Origin: Shinella lacus
GTDB taxonomy: Bacteria > Pseudomonadota > Alphaproteobacteria > Rhizobiales > Rhizobiaceae
Direction of reading: 5' to 3'
DNA: 64,000 bases
Assembly (NCBI RefSeq): GCF_010994755.1
Contig: NZ_WHSB02000004.1
Coordinates: 248,001-312,000, forward strand
The notes beneath the pieces were generated by a model, which saw only the letters and a list, made by a program, of their open reading frames with translations, did no database searches and was not told where the DNA came from. A program made the position numbers and the translations under genes. Within the stretch, counting starts at the first letter, position 1. The number at the start of each line of letters is the position of its first letter. Positions 1-7,884 of this stretch are shown here, in pieces.

Positions 1-832
1 CCGTGCCGGTGCGCTCGCGGGCGATGAGATCCTGCATGTCGCCGTATTTCAGCAGAGTCGAAGCCTTCTGCACGGTCGCGATGCGCACCGGCCCGTCCGT
101 GCAATTGTCGAGCATGTAGCCATAGGCATCCTTGCCGCGCTGCATGCGGTCGGTCTTCACGAAGGCCTCGGCGACGCGCCAGAGCACGTCGGCATCGCTG
201 CATGTGAGCAGGCTCGGCGTCTCCGCGCCGAGGCGCACGACATCCTCGCTCTTGCCGGCATTGGAGGCGGCGACGAGGGCCGCGCGCTTCTCCGCCACGT
301 CGAGGCGATCGACTAGGTCGGCGGGCGGCGTCCATTGCGGGTCTTCCTGCTGGCGCTTGGCGATCGCCGCGCGCACGTCGGCATACCGCGACTGGCTGTA
401 GAGCGCCCACATCTCCTCGAGCTGCTTGTCTTCGTTGACCGGAACGGCGAGCGGATTTTCCGGCGGTATCCAGGTGGGATAGAGCGTGCGCAGCCGGGCG
501 ATCTCTGCGTTCAGCCGGGCGGTATCGCCGCGGGCCGCGAAGTAGCGTAGCGCACTTTCGTCGACGACCGGCTTGTTCGCGGTGACCGCCGTAACCGGCG
601 TTTGCTCCGTACCCGTCGCCTGCGCCGTCTGCTGGGCTTGCGCGATTTCCACGCGGTCCTGCTTGGCGAGGCGGGGAAGGCTTTCCTGCGTGCTGCTGGT
701 GGCGAAATCGTCGGTTCCCGCGCTAAGGCGCGGCAAACCCTTCCGCAGCCCTTCAGGCACGCCGAACGACACGCCTGCGACGCTTGCCACGCCGGCGGAG
801 ACGAGGACGAACGCAAGAAGGATCGACTTCAT
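1..832 (-). CDS. Secreted repeat-type protein of the cellulose locus (partial, 3' end outside window)
   Basis: This open frame runs off the left edge. The start is the ATG at 832, preceded by AAGGA about nine bases upstream. The first residues (MKSILLAFVLVSAGVAS) look like a signal peptide. The rest is alpha-helical and Ala/Arg rich, with repeated segments such as ALRYFAARGD and YADVRAAIAKRQQ that suggest TPR-like repeats. It lies 157 bases downstream of bcsB on the same strand, so a role in cellulose export or assembly, in the position of BcsC or a rhizobial cellulose accessory protein, is inferred. No domain was recognised with certainty, and the missing C-terminus prevents a firm name. Confidence 0.6.
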   Translation of the reverse strand, partial: MKSILLAFVLVSAGVASVAGVSFGVPEGLRKGLPRLSAGTDDFATSSTQESLPRLAKQDRVEIAQAQQTAQATGTEQTPVTAVTANKPVVDESALRYFAARGDTARLNAEIARLRTLYPTWIPPENPLAVPVNEDKQLEEMWALYSQSRYADVRAAIAKRQQEDPQWTPPADLVDRLDVAEKRAALVAASNAGKSEDVVRLGAETPSLLTCSDADVLWRVAEAFVKTDRMQRGKDAYGYMLDNCTDGPVRIATVQKASTLLKYGDMQDLIARERTGT

Positions 833-989
833 CCCGAATATCCTTCGGTACATCACCAACACCAAGCTCCGGCTTGAACCGCGACGACACCATGCGCCAT
901 GAACGTGGAACGCGTCGCCGCGTCCCCCAAGAAGAGCCAACCAGTTGTGATAAAACCCTGTTACGGTTAACCGCCGGTAAACGGGCGGC

Positions 990-3341
990 TCAGCCGCCCC
1001 GTCCGAAGCGGCGAAGCAGACCCGAAGTCGCGATGCCGAGCAGGATCGCCAGCGCGCAGAACAGCACGGCATAGGCGAGGATATTGGAGGACAGCCAGTT
1101 CGCCGCGACAAGCCGCATGTTGGCAAAGGTCCAGGGCTGCGTGGCGACGAAGCGGGTGCGGCTCACCGCGCGCGTATCGAGCGCTTGCACGCCCTTGCTG
1201 TCGAGGCTCACATAACCGTCGAGCTGCTGCCAGCGATCGTCCTGCGCCATTGCCACCATGCCGGCCTTGAGATCGACGCCGGTGGGCGCGGAAAGCACGG
1301 TCCAGGTCGCGCTCTCCTCCGGGCTGTTACCCTGTGCGACGAGGAAGCGCGCGGTGTCGTCCGGCACGACGAGTTCCTCTTCGCCGGGAAGCAGGCGCAA
1401 CGAAGAAAGAGAAATGTCGAACGTTTCCTGCAACCAGGTTTCGAGCGCCGAAATCTGCCCGCGCCAAGAGCCGCCACGCACGCGCGACTGCCATTCGTCG
1501 AAGGCTTCCTGCGTCGCACCGCGTTCGCCGCCGCCATCGGCCGGACCGCCCCAGGAGGAGGCGCTTTCGGCGGCAATATGCGTCTGGCCGAGGACCAGAG
1601 GCGGAAGCTGCGAAATGGTGCCGACGAGAATGGCGTTGCGCTCGCCGATCGCCAGCGCCGAGGATTCCGGCCTCACCAGCAGCGCCCGCCCGCTCGAAAC
1701 CGCCATCTTGCCAAGGAAGGTCGCGCTCGTCGAAAGCGTGTCCGCGTCGAGACGGTCGAGGTAGAGCGCCGTCGGATCGACCTGGCCGTTATAGGGAAAA
1801 CCCGTGCCGGACAGAGCGGACAGGTTCGGCAGGCGCGCGACGCGGGCGAAGCGCGGCATGCGGAATTCGGACGAATCGAACAGCGCGAACCGCGGCTCCT
1901 CGCTGGCGCTGGCGCCCGGCGCGCAGATCTTGTCCGCCTCCGTCATCAGCACGGTCTCGATGTCGACGCGGTTCGGCCCCGGCCGGAAATGCCGCATGGT
2001 CACGCGGATCGGCAGATGGCGGAAAATGCCGCCGTTGCGGCTGGTGATCGGCACGGTGGTGGCGATGTTGCCGTTGACATAGATATCGATATGGCTGCCC
2101 GGCAGCACTTCCGGCGAGTAGGCCGCATCGAGCAGCAGCCGCGCCTCGCCATAGGCATCCGCATAGAAGTCCGAGGGGATGCCGATGTCGAAGCCGGTGC
2201 GGTAGCGCCGCCCAGTGAATTCGCCGGTGCGCACGCCGAGCGAGGCGAAGGATAGCGACATCTCGCCGGAGACCAGCGGCATTTCGGTGGCATTGCGCTG
2301 GCGCACGCTGAGCGCTTCGCGCGTGACGCCGAGCGGCCGGTCGATGGGCGCCAGCATGCCCTCCACCGCTCCCTCGATCGAGGGCCAGTCCGGCCCACTG
2401 ACGACGAAGATCTTGCGGTTGCCCGCAGGCGCATCAACGAAGGTGGCGACCGCGGAGGACCGCGCCGTTACCGGCAGGCTCGGCAGCATCGCCGCCAGGT
2501 CGTCGGCGGTGCCGACCAGCACCGTCATCTCGCCGGCACCGGCCGTCGCCGGCAGCGCGTCAACGATATCAAATGTCTGGTTCGGCATCTTCGCCATCAG
2601 CGCGAGGCCCTGGCTCAGCCGCATCAGCGCATTGGTGGCGACCGGCTGGCCCATGTCCGGCGCCACCATGACGAATTTCGTCTGCCCGGTCGGCCCGAGG
2701 CCGATGGCGGCGATGTCGTCGGTGGTCAGAAGCCGGCCGCTGGTATCGGCCGGCACCGTCAGGAAGGTGCGCGCCGGATCGACCGCGGTCCACAGGTCGT
2801 AGGTCGAGCGGACCGTACAGTCGGTGCGGTGGCGGTGCACGGCGTTGAAGGTGACGCGGTTGAGACCCGGCCGGAGCAATCCCTTCGGCAGGTCGAACCG
2901 CATGTCCTTGGTGCCCTCGGCCGACTGCACCGGCAGTTCGCCGACCGAAACGTCGTTGACGACGACGGTCAGCCGCGAGGATTCCGGCGCCACCACGACG
3001 GCGTTGGAATAGCCGAGGTTGATCGACGTCGCGCTCTCGGCCTGCTGCGGGGTGAGGAAGACCGGGAAGGACTGGCTCGCCGCCTCGCCTTCGAGAAGCA
3101 GCGAGGTCGCGGGAACGATATAGCGCCGGGTCAGCGGATCGGGCGTCGCGACCTTCTTTTCCGGCTCCTTGGTTTCGGTCGTCGTCACAGGCGTGCCGCC
3201 CTCGACCACCGGCTTCTGCTCCGTACCCGGTGTGCGTTCGCCGGACATGTCGAAGGGTACAGCCGAATCCTGTCCGAACGCGACGGAGGCGGTCAGCGCG
3301 AAAACGAGGCCGATGAGCGCGGTCCTTGCAGGAGGGAGCAT
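990..3341 (-). CDS. bcsB: Cellulose synthase regulatory subunit BcsB
   Basis: This 783-residue protein is the periplasmic, membrane-anchored partner of BcsA in cellulose secretion. It opens with a signal peptide (ALIGLVFALTASVAFG) and ends with a single membrane helix (ILAYAVLFCALAILLGIATSGLL) followed by a short basic tail, as in the BcsB family. In between are the carbohydrate-binding and flavodoxin-like repeats of the family, for example the VNDVSVGELPV and DIYVNGNIATTVPI strands. The start at 3341 was chosen because its ATG overlaps the bcsA stop as ATGA; upstream in-frame starts lie inside bcsA and add unlikely sequence. The overlap indicates translational coupling and a BcsA-BcsB complex. 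Confidence 0.93.
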   Translation of the reverse strand: MLPPARTALIGLVFALTASVAFGQDSAVPFDMSGERTPGTEQKPVVEGGTPVTTTETKEPEKKVATPDPLTRRYIVPATSLLLEGEAASQSFPVFLTPQQAESATSINLGYSNAVVVAPESSRLTVVVNDVSVGELPVQSAEGTKDMRFDLPKGLLRPGLNRVTFNAVHRHRTDCTVRSTYDLWTAVDPARTFLTVPADTSGRLLTTDDIAAIGLGPTGQTKFVMVAPDMGQPVATNALMRLSQGLALMAKMPNQTFDIVDALPATAGAGEMTVLVGTADDLAAMLPSLPVTARSSAVATFVDAPAGNRKIFVVSGPDWPSIEGAVEGMLAPIDRPLGVTREALSVRQRNATEMPLVSGEMSLSFASLGVRTGEFTGRRYRTGFDIGIPSDFYADAYGEARLLLDAAYSPEVLPGSHIDIYVNGNIATTVPITSRNGGIFRHLPIRVTMRHFRPGPNRVDIETVLMTEADKICAPGASASEEPRFALFDSSEFRMPRFARVARLPNLSALSGTGFPYNGQVDPTALYLDRLDADTLSTSATFLGKMAVSSGRALLVRPESSALAIGERNAILVGTISQLPPLVLGQTHIAAESASSWGGPADGGGERGATQEAFDEWQSRVRGGSWRGQISALETWLQETFDISLSSLRLLPGEEELVVPDDTARFLVAQGNSPEESATWTVLSAPTGVDLKAGMVAMAQDDRWQQLDGYVSLDSKGVQALDTRAVSRTRFVATQPWTFANMRLVAANWLSSNILAYAVLFCALAILLGIATSGLLRRFGRGG

Positions 3342-5509
3342 CACGGTGCAGCCTCCCGCTTGCCGCCGCCGAAGCTGCGCGCGAAATAGACGAGCCCGCG
3401 GCTCGTCTGGTAGAGGGCGACGCCCAGGAACCACAGCGAACCGCGGAACAGGCCCGGATTGTAGCGCCGCGACACCTGGAAATCGCTCCACTGGTTGGAG
3501 TTGGCGAAGATCAGGTCGGCGACGAGCGAATGGTGCCGCGCCTCCTCCGGCAGGAAGCGGCAGCCGACGGCGACCACGCTGCCCTGGTTTTCCACATTGC
3601 GCACATCGACCGGCAGGGCCTCCTCATGATCGGAGCCGTAGGGCGTGAAACGCAGTTCGCCCCGCACACCCGTCGCAAGCTCCGCCTCCAGGCCGAAGAC
3701 CTGCACGCGCGCGCCATGTGCCGAAACGTTCTCCAGCGTCGCCGGATGGTGCAGGCCGCCGGCGACGAAGGTGCAGCGCCGCTTGACGGTCACGCGCCGG
3801 CTCGCCGCCCGCTCGCTGCGCTCCGAAACGACACCGAGCGCGCAGCCGGCGATGAGGAGGTTCAAGAGGTTCCAGGCGCCGACGACGAGTGTGACGTCCG
3901 CCTTGTAGGGTTCGGAATAGAAGCGGTAGATGCTCATCAGGAAGGCGATGAACAGCACGGCGAAGATGACGAAGAACGGCCGGCTGATTTCCGACAGCCG
4001 CGCCACCGCGATCGATTCGTCCTTCGCCGTCACCTTGAAGGTCGGCTTGGTCGGGTTCAGCATCACCGAGACGACGGCGGGCAGCAGGTGCACGCTCTGC
4101 ACATATTCGTAGAGTTCGGAAATCCACGGCCAGCGGAACGAGCCGTAGAGATAGTTCTGCATCATCAGGTTCACGAGCATGTAGGCGAGCGTATAGCCGA
4201 GGAACTCGCCACCCGATGCCGTGAAGATTTCGAGATCGAAGAACAGGTAGAACAGCGGCGCGAAGAGGAAGATCGTGCGCGGGAACGGGAACAGCCAGAA
4301 CAGCATCGACGACATGTAACAAAGGCGCTGCGGCACGGTGAGCCCGCGCTTGAACAGCGGAAAGCGGAAACGCAGGATCTGCATCATGCCCTGCGCCCAG
4401 CGGCTGCGCTGGCCGATGAAGCTGGCGAAGGTGGCAGGCTGCAGGCCGGCGATCAGCGGCTTGTCGACATACACGCTGTTCCAGCCGCGCGAATGCAGCG
4501 CGAGCGCCGTCTCGCAGTCCTCGGTGATCGAAAGGCCGGAAAAGCCGCCGGCCTCGTTGAGCGCGGTGCGCCGGAGCACCGCCGCCGAGCCGCAGAAGAA
4601 CGAGGCGTTCCACTTGTCGAGGCCGCGCTGGATGATGCCGTAGAACATCTCGTTTTCGCTCGGCATCGTCTCGAAGGTGCGCAGGTTGCGCTCCAGCGGG
4701 TCCGGGTTGAGGAAGAAGTGCGGCGTCTGGACGAGGAAGAGTTTTTGGTCGTCCGCGAAATAGCCGACCGTCTCGCGCAGGAAGTCGCGTGCCGGTGCAT
4801 GGTCCGCATCGAAGATGGCGATGAGTTCACCCGTCGAATGCTGCATGCCGTTGTTCATGTTGCCGGCCTTGGCATGTTCGTTGCGGGCGCGGGTCAGGTA
4901 GTTGACGTTGAGATCGCGGCAGAGCGCCTGGAGCTCGCGGTGGCGGGCTTCGGCCATCTGCGCCTCTATGACGGCGGCCGCATTGCGCTTCTGCTCCGTG
5001 CCGCCATCGTCGAGCAGCCAGACGGTCAGCTTTTCCGGCGGATAATCCATCGCCTTGGCGGCGGCGAGCGTGTTGGCGAGAAGGCCGATATCCTCGTTGT
5101 AGCTCGGCACGAACACGTCGACGGAAGGCAGCTTGCCCGTCTCCGCGACACGGCTCTTGCGCGGCGGCAGCGGCATGGCGACGACGAAGAGGCTGAGCGC
5201 CAGCATCATCACGCTGTACATTTCGGCGAGGTAGAGCAGGAAGCCGGGAATGAAGTTTTCCAGCTGGTTCAGCGGCGGCAGCGTACTGGTCGAGCGCCAG
5301 TAGACATAACGCAGCACGACGGCCGTGCCGAAGGCGAGCGCGATCAGGCGCCAGATTCCCTCGGCGCGCAGCACCTTGATGACCGCCATGAAGGTGACGA
5401 CCGCGATGCTGGCAACAAGCTGGGTCTGGAGGTTGATGGGCAGCGTGATCACGAGGATCACCACGGCGGAAATCATCGCCCACAGGATGACCGTGCCAAT
5501 ATGTCTCAT
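3341..5509 (-). CDS. bcsA: Cellulose synthase catalytic subunit BcsA (UDP-forming)
   Basis: This inner-membrane family 2 glycosyltransferase polymerises UDP-glucose into beta-1,4-glucan and threads it through its own membrane channel. The 722 residues show N-terminal membrane helices (about 5-25, 30-45, 90-113), then the catalytic domain with DDG (167-169), DAD (234-236), TED (329-331) and the QRSRW product-binding motif (367-371). More membrane helices follow, then a C-terminal PilZ-like segment (RRVTVKRRC, then ENVSAHG) expected to bind cyclic di-GMP. The start at 5509 has GAAGGA upstream. It is followed by bcsB with a 4-base overlap and preceded by bcsN 84 bases away. Confidence 0.96.
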   Translation of the reverse strand: MRHIGTVILWAMISAVVILVITLPINLQTQLVASIAVVTFMAVIKVLRAEGIWRLIALAFGTAVVLRYVYWRSTSTLPPLNQLENFIPGFLLYLAEMYSVMMLALSLFVVAMPLPPRKSRVAETGKLPSVDVFVPSYNEDIGLLANTLAAAKAMDYPPEKLTVWLLDDGGTEQKRNAAAVIEAQMAEARHRELQALCRDLNVNYLTRARNEHAKAGNMNNGMQHSTGELIAIFDADHAPARDFLRETVGYFADDQKLFLVQTPHFFLNPDPLERNLRTFETMPSENEMFYGIIQRGLDKWNASFFCGSAAVLRRTALNEAGGFSGLSITEDCETALALHSRGWNSVYVDKPLIAGLQPATFASFIGQRSRWAQGMMQILRFRFPLFKRGLTVPQRLCYMSSMLFWLFPFPRTIFLFAPLFYLFFDLEIFTASGGEFLGYTLAYMLVNLMMQNYLYGSFRWPWISELYEYVQSVHLLPAVVSVMLNPTKPTFKVTAKDESIAVARLSEISRPFFVIFAVLFIAFLMSIYRFYSEPYKADVTLVVGAWNLLNLLIAGCALGVVSERSERAASRRVTVKRRCTFVAGGLHHPATLENVSAHGARVQVFGLEAELATGVRGELRFTPYGSDHEEALPVDVRNVENQGSVVAVGCRFLPEEARHHSLVADLIFANSNQWSDFQVSRRYNPGLFRGSLWFLGVALYQTSRGLVYFARSFGGGKREAAP

Positions 5510-5593
5510 TCGCCGTCCTTCGCCGTCATAGCGCGTTTGGGCAAACCTTACGCACCATTATGTTAACGAAAAATGAGGTTGGCGGCCCCTAAA

Positions 5594-6550
5594 TCAATTG
5601 CAGGTTGTCGATCCGGTAGTCGATGTAACACATACGGGCGACGGCACCACGACGGCCTCGCCTTCGGTTTCCGTGCTCGCCCCGCCCGAAGGCGACGGCA
5701 CGATGACGGCGTCTCCCGTGTCGAGAAGCGTAGGCTTCTTCTCCGGCAGGCGGCGGGTCGCGGGCACGCGTGCTTCGGTCTCCACGCGAACGGTTGCCAC
5801 CGGCACCTTGCGCTCCTCCACCGCAACGCGCAGCGGTTGGCCGCCGCCGATCTGGCTATCGACGGAGGCCGGCGTGCCGTATGGGTTCCAGGTCGTGCCG
5901 GAAAAGCCGCCGACGATGGTGTAGCCATACATCATCTCGACCAGCTCCTTTTCGCTTGCGCCCGTCTGGCAGACGCGCAGGCGGATCTGGAGCATGCCAA
6001 GGCTGTTCAGGTGGTTGCGATCGGCCTCGTCCGAGCGGATCTGCTGCCAGCCGTAGAGGCAGCCGTCATCGCCAGCACCCCGTCCATAGGCATAGCCGAA
6101 GGGTCCATAGTTGTTGCGCACGAAATTCGCCGAGATCGCGAGCGAACGGCCCGGCAGGTAGGTGCGCATCTCGCTGCGGATGGCACCGTGCTGCACGGGC
6201 TTGAAGGCGAGCGCGCCGGCCGGCAGGGCCACCGTTTCCGCTGGCCCCAAGGCCTGGATACTGATGAAATTCTGGCCGGAAGTGGCGGCCGACGTCGAAA
6301 GAGCGATCTGCTGCTCGATCGCATTGGTATATTGCCGCTGGACCACGCTGATAATCGACAGGGAGCCCGGCGCGGGCAGAACCAGCGCGCTCGACGTCGG
6401 CACGGTGGTCGAAAGCGTCGCGATGCCGACGCCCGGCCGCGCTGCACAGCCGGCGACCATCGCTGCCGCCGCAAAGGTTGCGAGCAGGGAGACCGTCCGG
6501 AACGCCCTGCCGCAACGATCGGAAAATCGAATCGCTGCCGAATCATCCAT
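5594..6550 (-). CDS. bcsN: Cellulose biosynthesis protein BcsN (lipoprotein)
   Basis: This 318-residue protein resembles BcsN, an accessory protein found mainly in rhizobial cellulose loci and of unclear biochemical function. An N-terminal hydrophobic stretch ends in MVAGC, a good lipobox, so it is predicted to be lipid-anchored facing the periplasm. The middle contains the family-like stretch AISANFVRNNYGPFGYAYG. The C-terminal 70 residues are rich in Pro, Thr and acidic residues and probably disordered. It is the first gene of the minus-strand cellulose cluster, upstream of bcsA. The start codon has no clear ribosome site, so the exact N-terminus is uncertain. Confidence 0.85.
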   Translation of the reverse strand: MDDSAAIRFSDRCGRAFRTVSLLATFAAAAMVAGCAARPGVGIATLSTTVPTSSALVLPAPGSLSIISVVQRQYTNAIEQQIALSTSAATSGQNFISIQALGPAETVALPAGALAFKPVQHGAIRSEMRTYLPGRSLAISANFVRNNYGPFGYAYGRGAGDDGCLYGWQQIRSDEADRNHLNSLGMLQIRLRVCQTGASEKELVEMMYGYTIVGGFSGTTWNPYGTPASVDSQIGGGQPLRVAVEERKVPVATVRVETEARVPATRRLPEKKPTLLDTGDAVIVPSPSGGASTETEGEAVVVPSPVCVTSTTGSTTCN

Positions 6551-6643
6551 GAATCACTCATATTTCGCCCGGCCGCGAATAGGAATCCCAGAAATGACGG
6601 TGGCGACCGTCGTCACCAGCTTGATGCAAGGCACGCAAACGCG

Positions 6644-6679
6644 AAAAGCCCCGATGTCCGCACGACACCGGGGCTTTTT
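6644..6679. terminator. Bidirectional rho-independent terminator
   Basis: AAAAGCCCCG (6644-6653) pairs with CGGGGCTTTT (6669-6678), giving a strong stem with an A run on one side and a T run on the other. It lies 15 bases past the stop of the GlcG/HbpS-like gene (minus strand) and separates it from the cellulose cluster. Confidence 0.9.
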
Positions 6680-6693
6680 CTCAAGCGAATGAA

Positions 6694-7179
6694 TTACTTC
6701 AGCTTGGCGCTGACCGCTTCGATGCCGGCGCGGGCGCATTCGTCGTCGATGTCGCCGCTCGGTGCACCGCCGACGCCGATGGCGCCGATCGTCTCTTCGC
6801 CGGCCTTCACCGGTACGCCGCCGGCAAGCACGAGCAGGTTTTCGATCGAGACGAGCTGGGCTGCGGCCGGGTTCTTGCCGACATTTTCAGCGATCTTCTG
6901 AGTCGGGGTGCGGAAGGACGCGGCGGTGTAGGCCTTGCGGACGGCGCTGTCGAGCGTGTGCGGGCCGGCGCGGTCGGCGCGCAGCACGACGCGGGTGACG
7001 CCGGCGCGGTCGACCACGGCCACCGTCACGTTGAACTTCTTGGCCGCGCAGGCCTTGACCGCGGCATCGGCCGCTTCGACGGCGATGTCGAGCGGCATGT
7101 TGCGCTCGGTGAGGATTTCAGCCTGGGCGGCGCCGGCAAGCGTGAGGGCGGCAAAGGCAGCGGCTACGAACGTCTTCAT
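6694..7179 (-). CDS. Secreted GlcG/HbpS-family (heme-binding-like) protein
   Basis: This 161-residue protein has a clean signal peptide (MKTFVAAAFAALTLAGAAQA) and then the compact GlcG/HbpS fold, seen in NVTVAVVDRAGV, the central AYTAASFRTPT and the glycine-rich ETIGAIGVGGAPSG. Family members bind heme or corrinoid-type ligands, or act as accessory sensors; Streptomyces HbpS works with the SenS kinase. The start at 7179 is supported by GGAG seven bases upstream. It lies 108 bases downstream of a sensor kinase and response-regulator pair on the same strand, and a palindrome between them could be the regulator's binding site. Ligand and role in this organism are inference. Confidence 0.82.
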   Translation of the reverse strand: MKTFVAAAFAALTLAGAAQAEILTERNMPLDIAVEAADAAVKACAAKKFNVTVAVVDRAGVTRVVLRADRAGPHTLDSAVRKAYTAASFRTPTQKIAENVGKNPAAAQLVSIENLLVLAGGVPVKAGEETIGAIGVGGAPSGDIDDECARAGIEAVSAKLK

Positions 7180-7278
7180 CGTTATCTCCATCTGGGCCGC
7201 CCGGGTCTCGTTGGCGGCGACGGCCCTCTTTTCGGAGATTTCCGCTTGTGGCGGTATCGGTGGACGGACGGAGCGGGG

Positions 7279-7294
7279 TCCGTAGGACTACGGA
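7279..7294. promoter_or_regulatory. 7-2-7 palindrome, candidate response-regulator site
   Basis: TCCGTAG-GA-CTACGGA is a perfect inverted repeat with 7-base arms and a 2-base spacer, the geometry used by NarL/FixJ-type regulators. It overlaps the stop codon of the response regulator gene and is centred 107 bases upstream of the GlcG/HbpS-like start. Its use as a binding site is inference. Confidence 0.45.
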
Positions 7295-7884
7295 GCCTGG
7301 CCGATCAAGGCGAGGCGCGCGAACTCGGCGACCGAGGTCGTGCCGAGTTTCTGGGCGATGTTCGCCCGGTGCGTATCCACCGTGCGGGGCGAGAGTTGCA
7401 GGGCCTCCGCGATCTCCCGCGTCGACCAGCCGCGGCCGACCATGTCCAGCACCTCGCGCTCGCGATCGGTCAGTTGCGCCACGAGCTTCGCCGCCTCCGC
7501 CCGCTCCGCATGCACGTCGAGCGCGCCGGACGCCTGTTGCAGGGCCTCGATCAGCACCTGCTCGTCGACCGGCTTCGTCAGGAAGTCGACGACGCCCGCC
7601 TTGAAGGCGCGGCGGCAGGCATGCACGTCACCATGGCCGGTGCAGATGATGGTCGGCCAGTCGCAGCCGATGGCCGCAAGTTTTTCGTGCAGTTGCAAGC
7701 CGGTGATCGCCGGCATGCGCAAGTCGAGCAGCAGCACGCCGGGTTTCAGTTTTGGCGCACGCGCCAGGAAGGCTGCGGGGTCGCCAAACGTCTCGATGCG
7801 GATGCCGTAGGTGCCGAGCAGCAGCGACAGGGCGCTGCGAACGCCCTCGTCGTCATCGACCAGATAGACCGGCGCCATCGTCAT
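7288..7884 (-). CDS. Two-component response regulator, FixJ/NarL type
   Basis: This 198-residue DNA-binding response regulator has a receiver domain (about 4-120) with acidic pocket residues DDD (10-12), the phosphoacceptor Asp54 in LLLDLRMP and Lys104 in the TKP motif. A LuxR-type helix-turn-helix follows at about 134-198 (LTDREREVLDMVGRGWSTREIAEALQL spans the recognition region). The ATG at 7884 overlaps the stop of the upstream kinase as ATGA, so kinase and regulator are translationally coupled and very likely cognate. The target genes are unknown; nearby candidates are the GlcG/HbpS-like gene and its own operon. Confidence 0.92.
   Translation of the reverse strand: MTMAPVYLVDDDEGVRSALSLLLGTYGIRIETFGDPAAFLARAPKLKPGVLLLDLRMPAITGLQLHEKLAAIGCDWPTIICTGHGDVHACRRAFKAGVVDFLTKPVDEQVLIEALQQASGALDVHAERAEAAKLVAQLTDREREVLDMVGRGWSTREIAEALQLSPRTVDTHRANIAQKLGTTSVAEFARLALIGQAP

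Noticed and set aside
3326-5566. Long open frame on the plus strand opposite bcsA (746 codons)
   Set aside because: It mirrors bcsA, whose motifs are unmistakable; high GC keeps the opposite frame free of stops, and the product is a His/Arg/Glu-rich low-complexity sequence.
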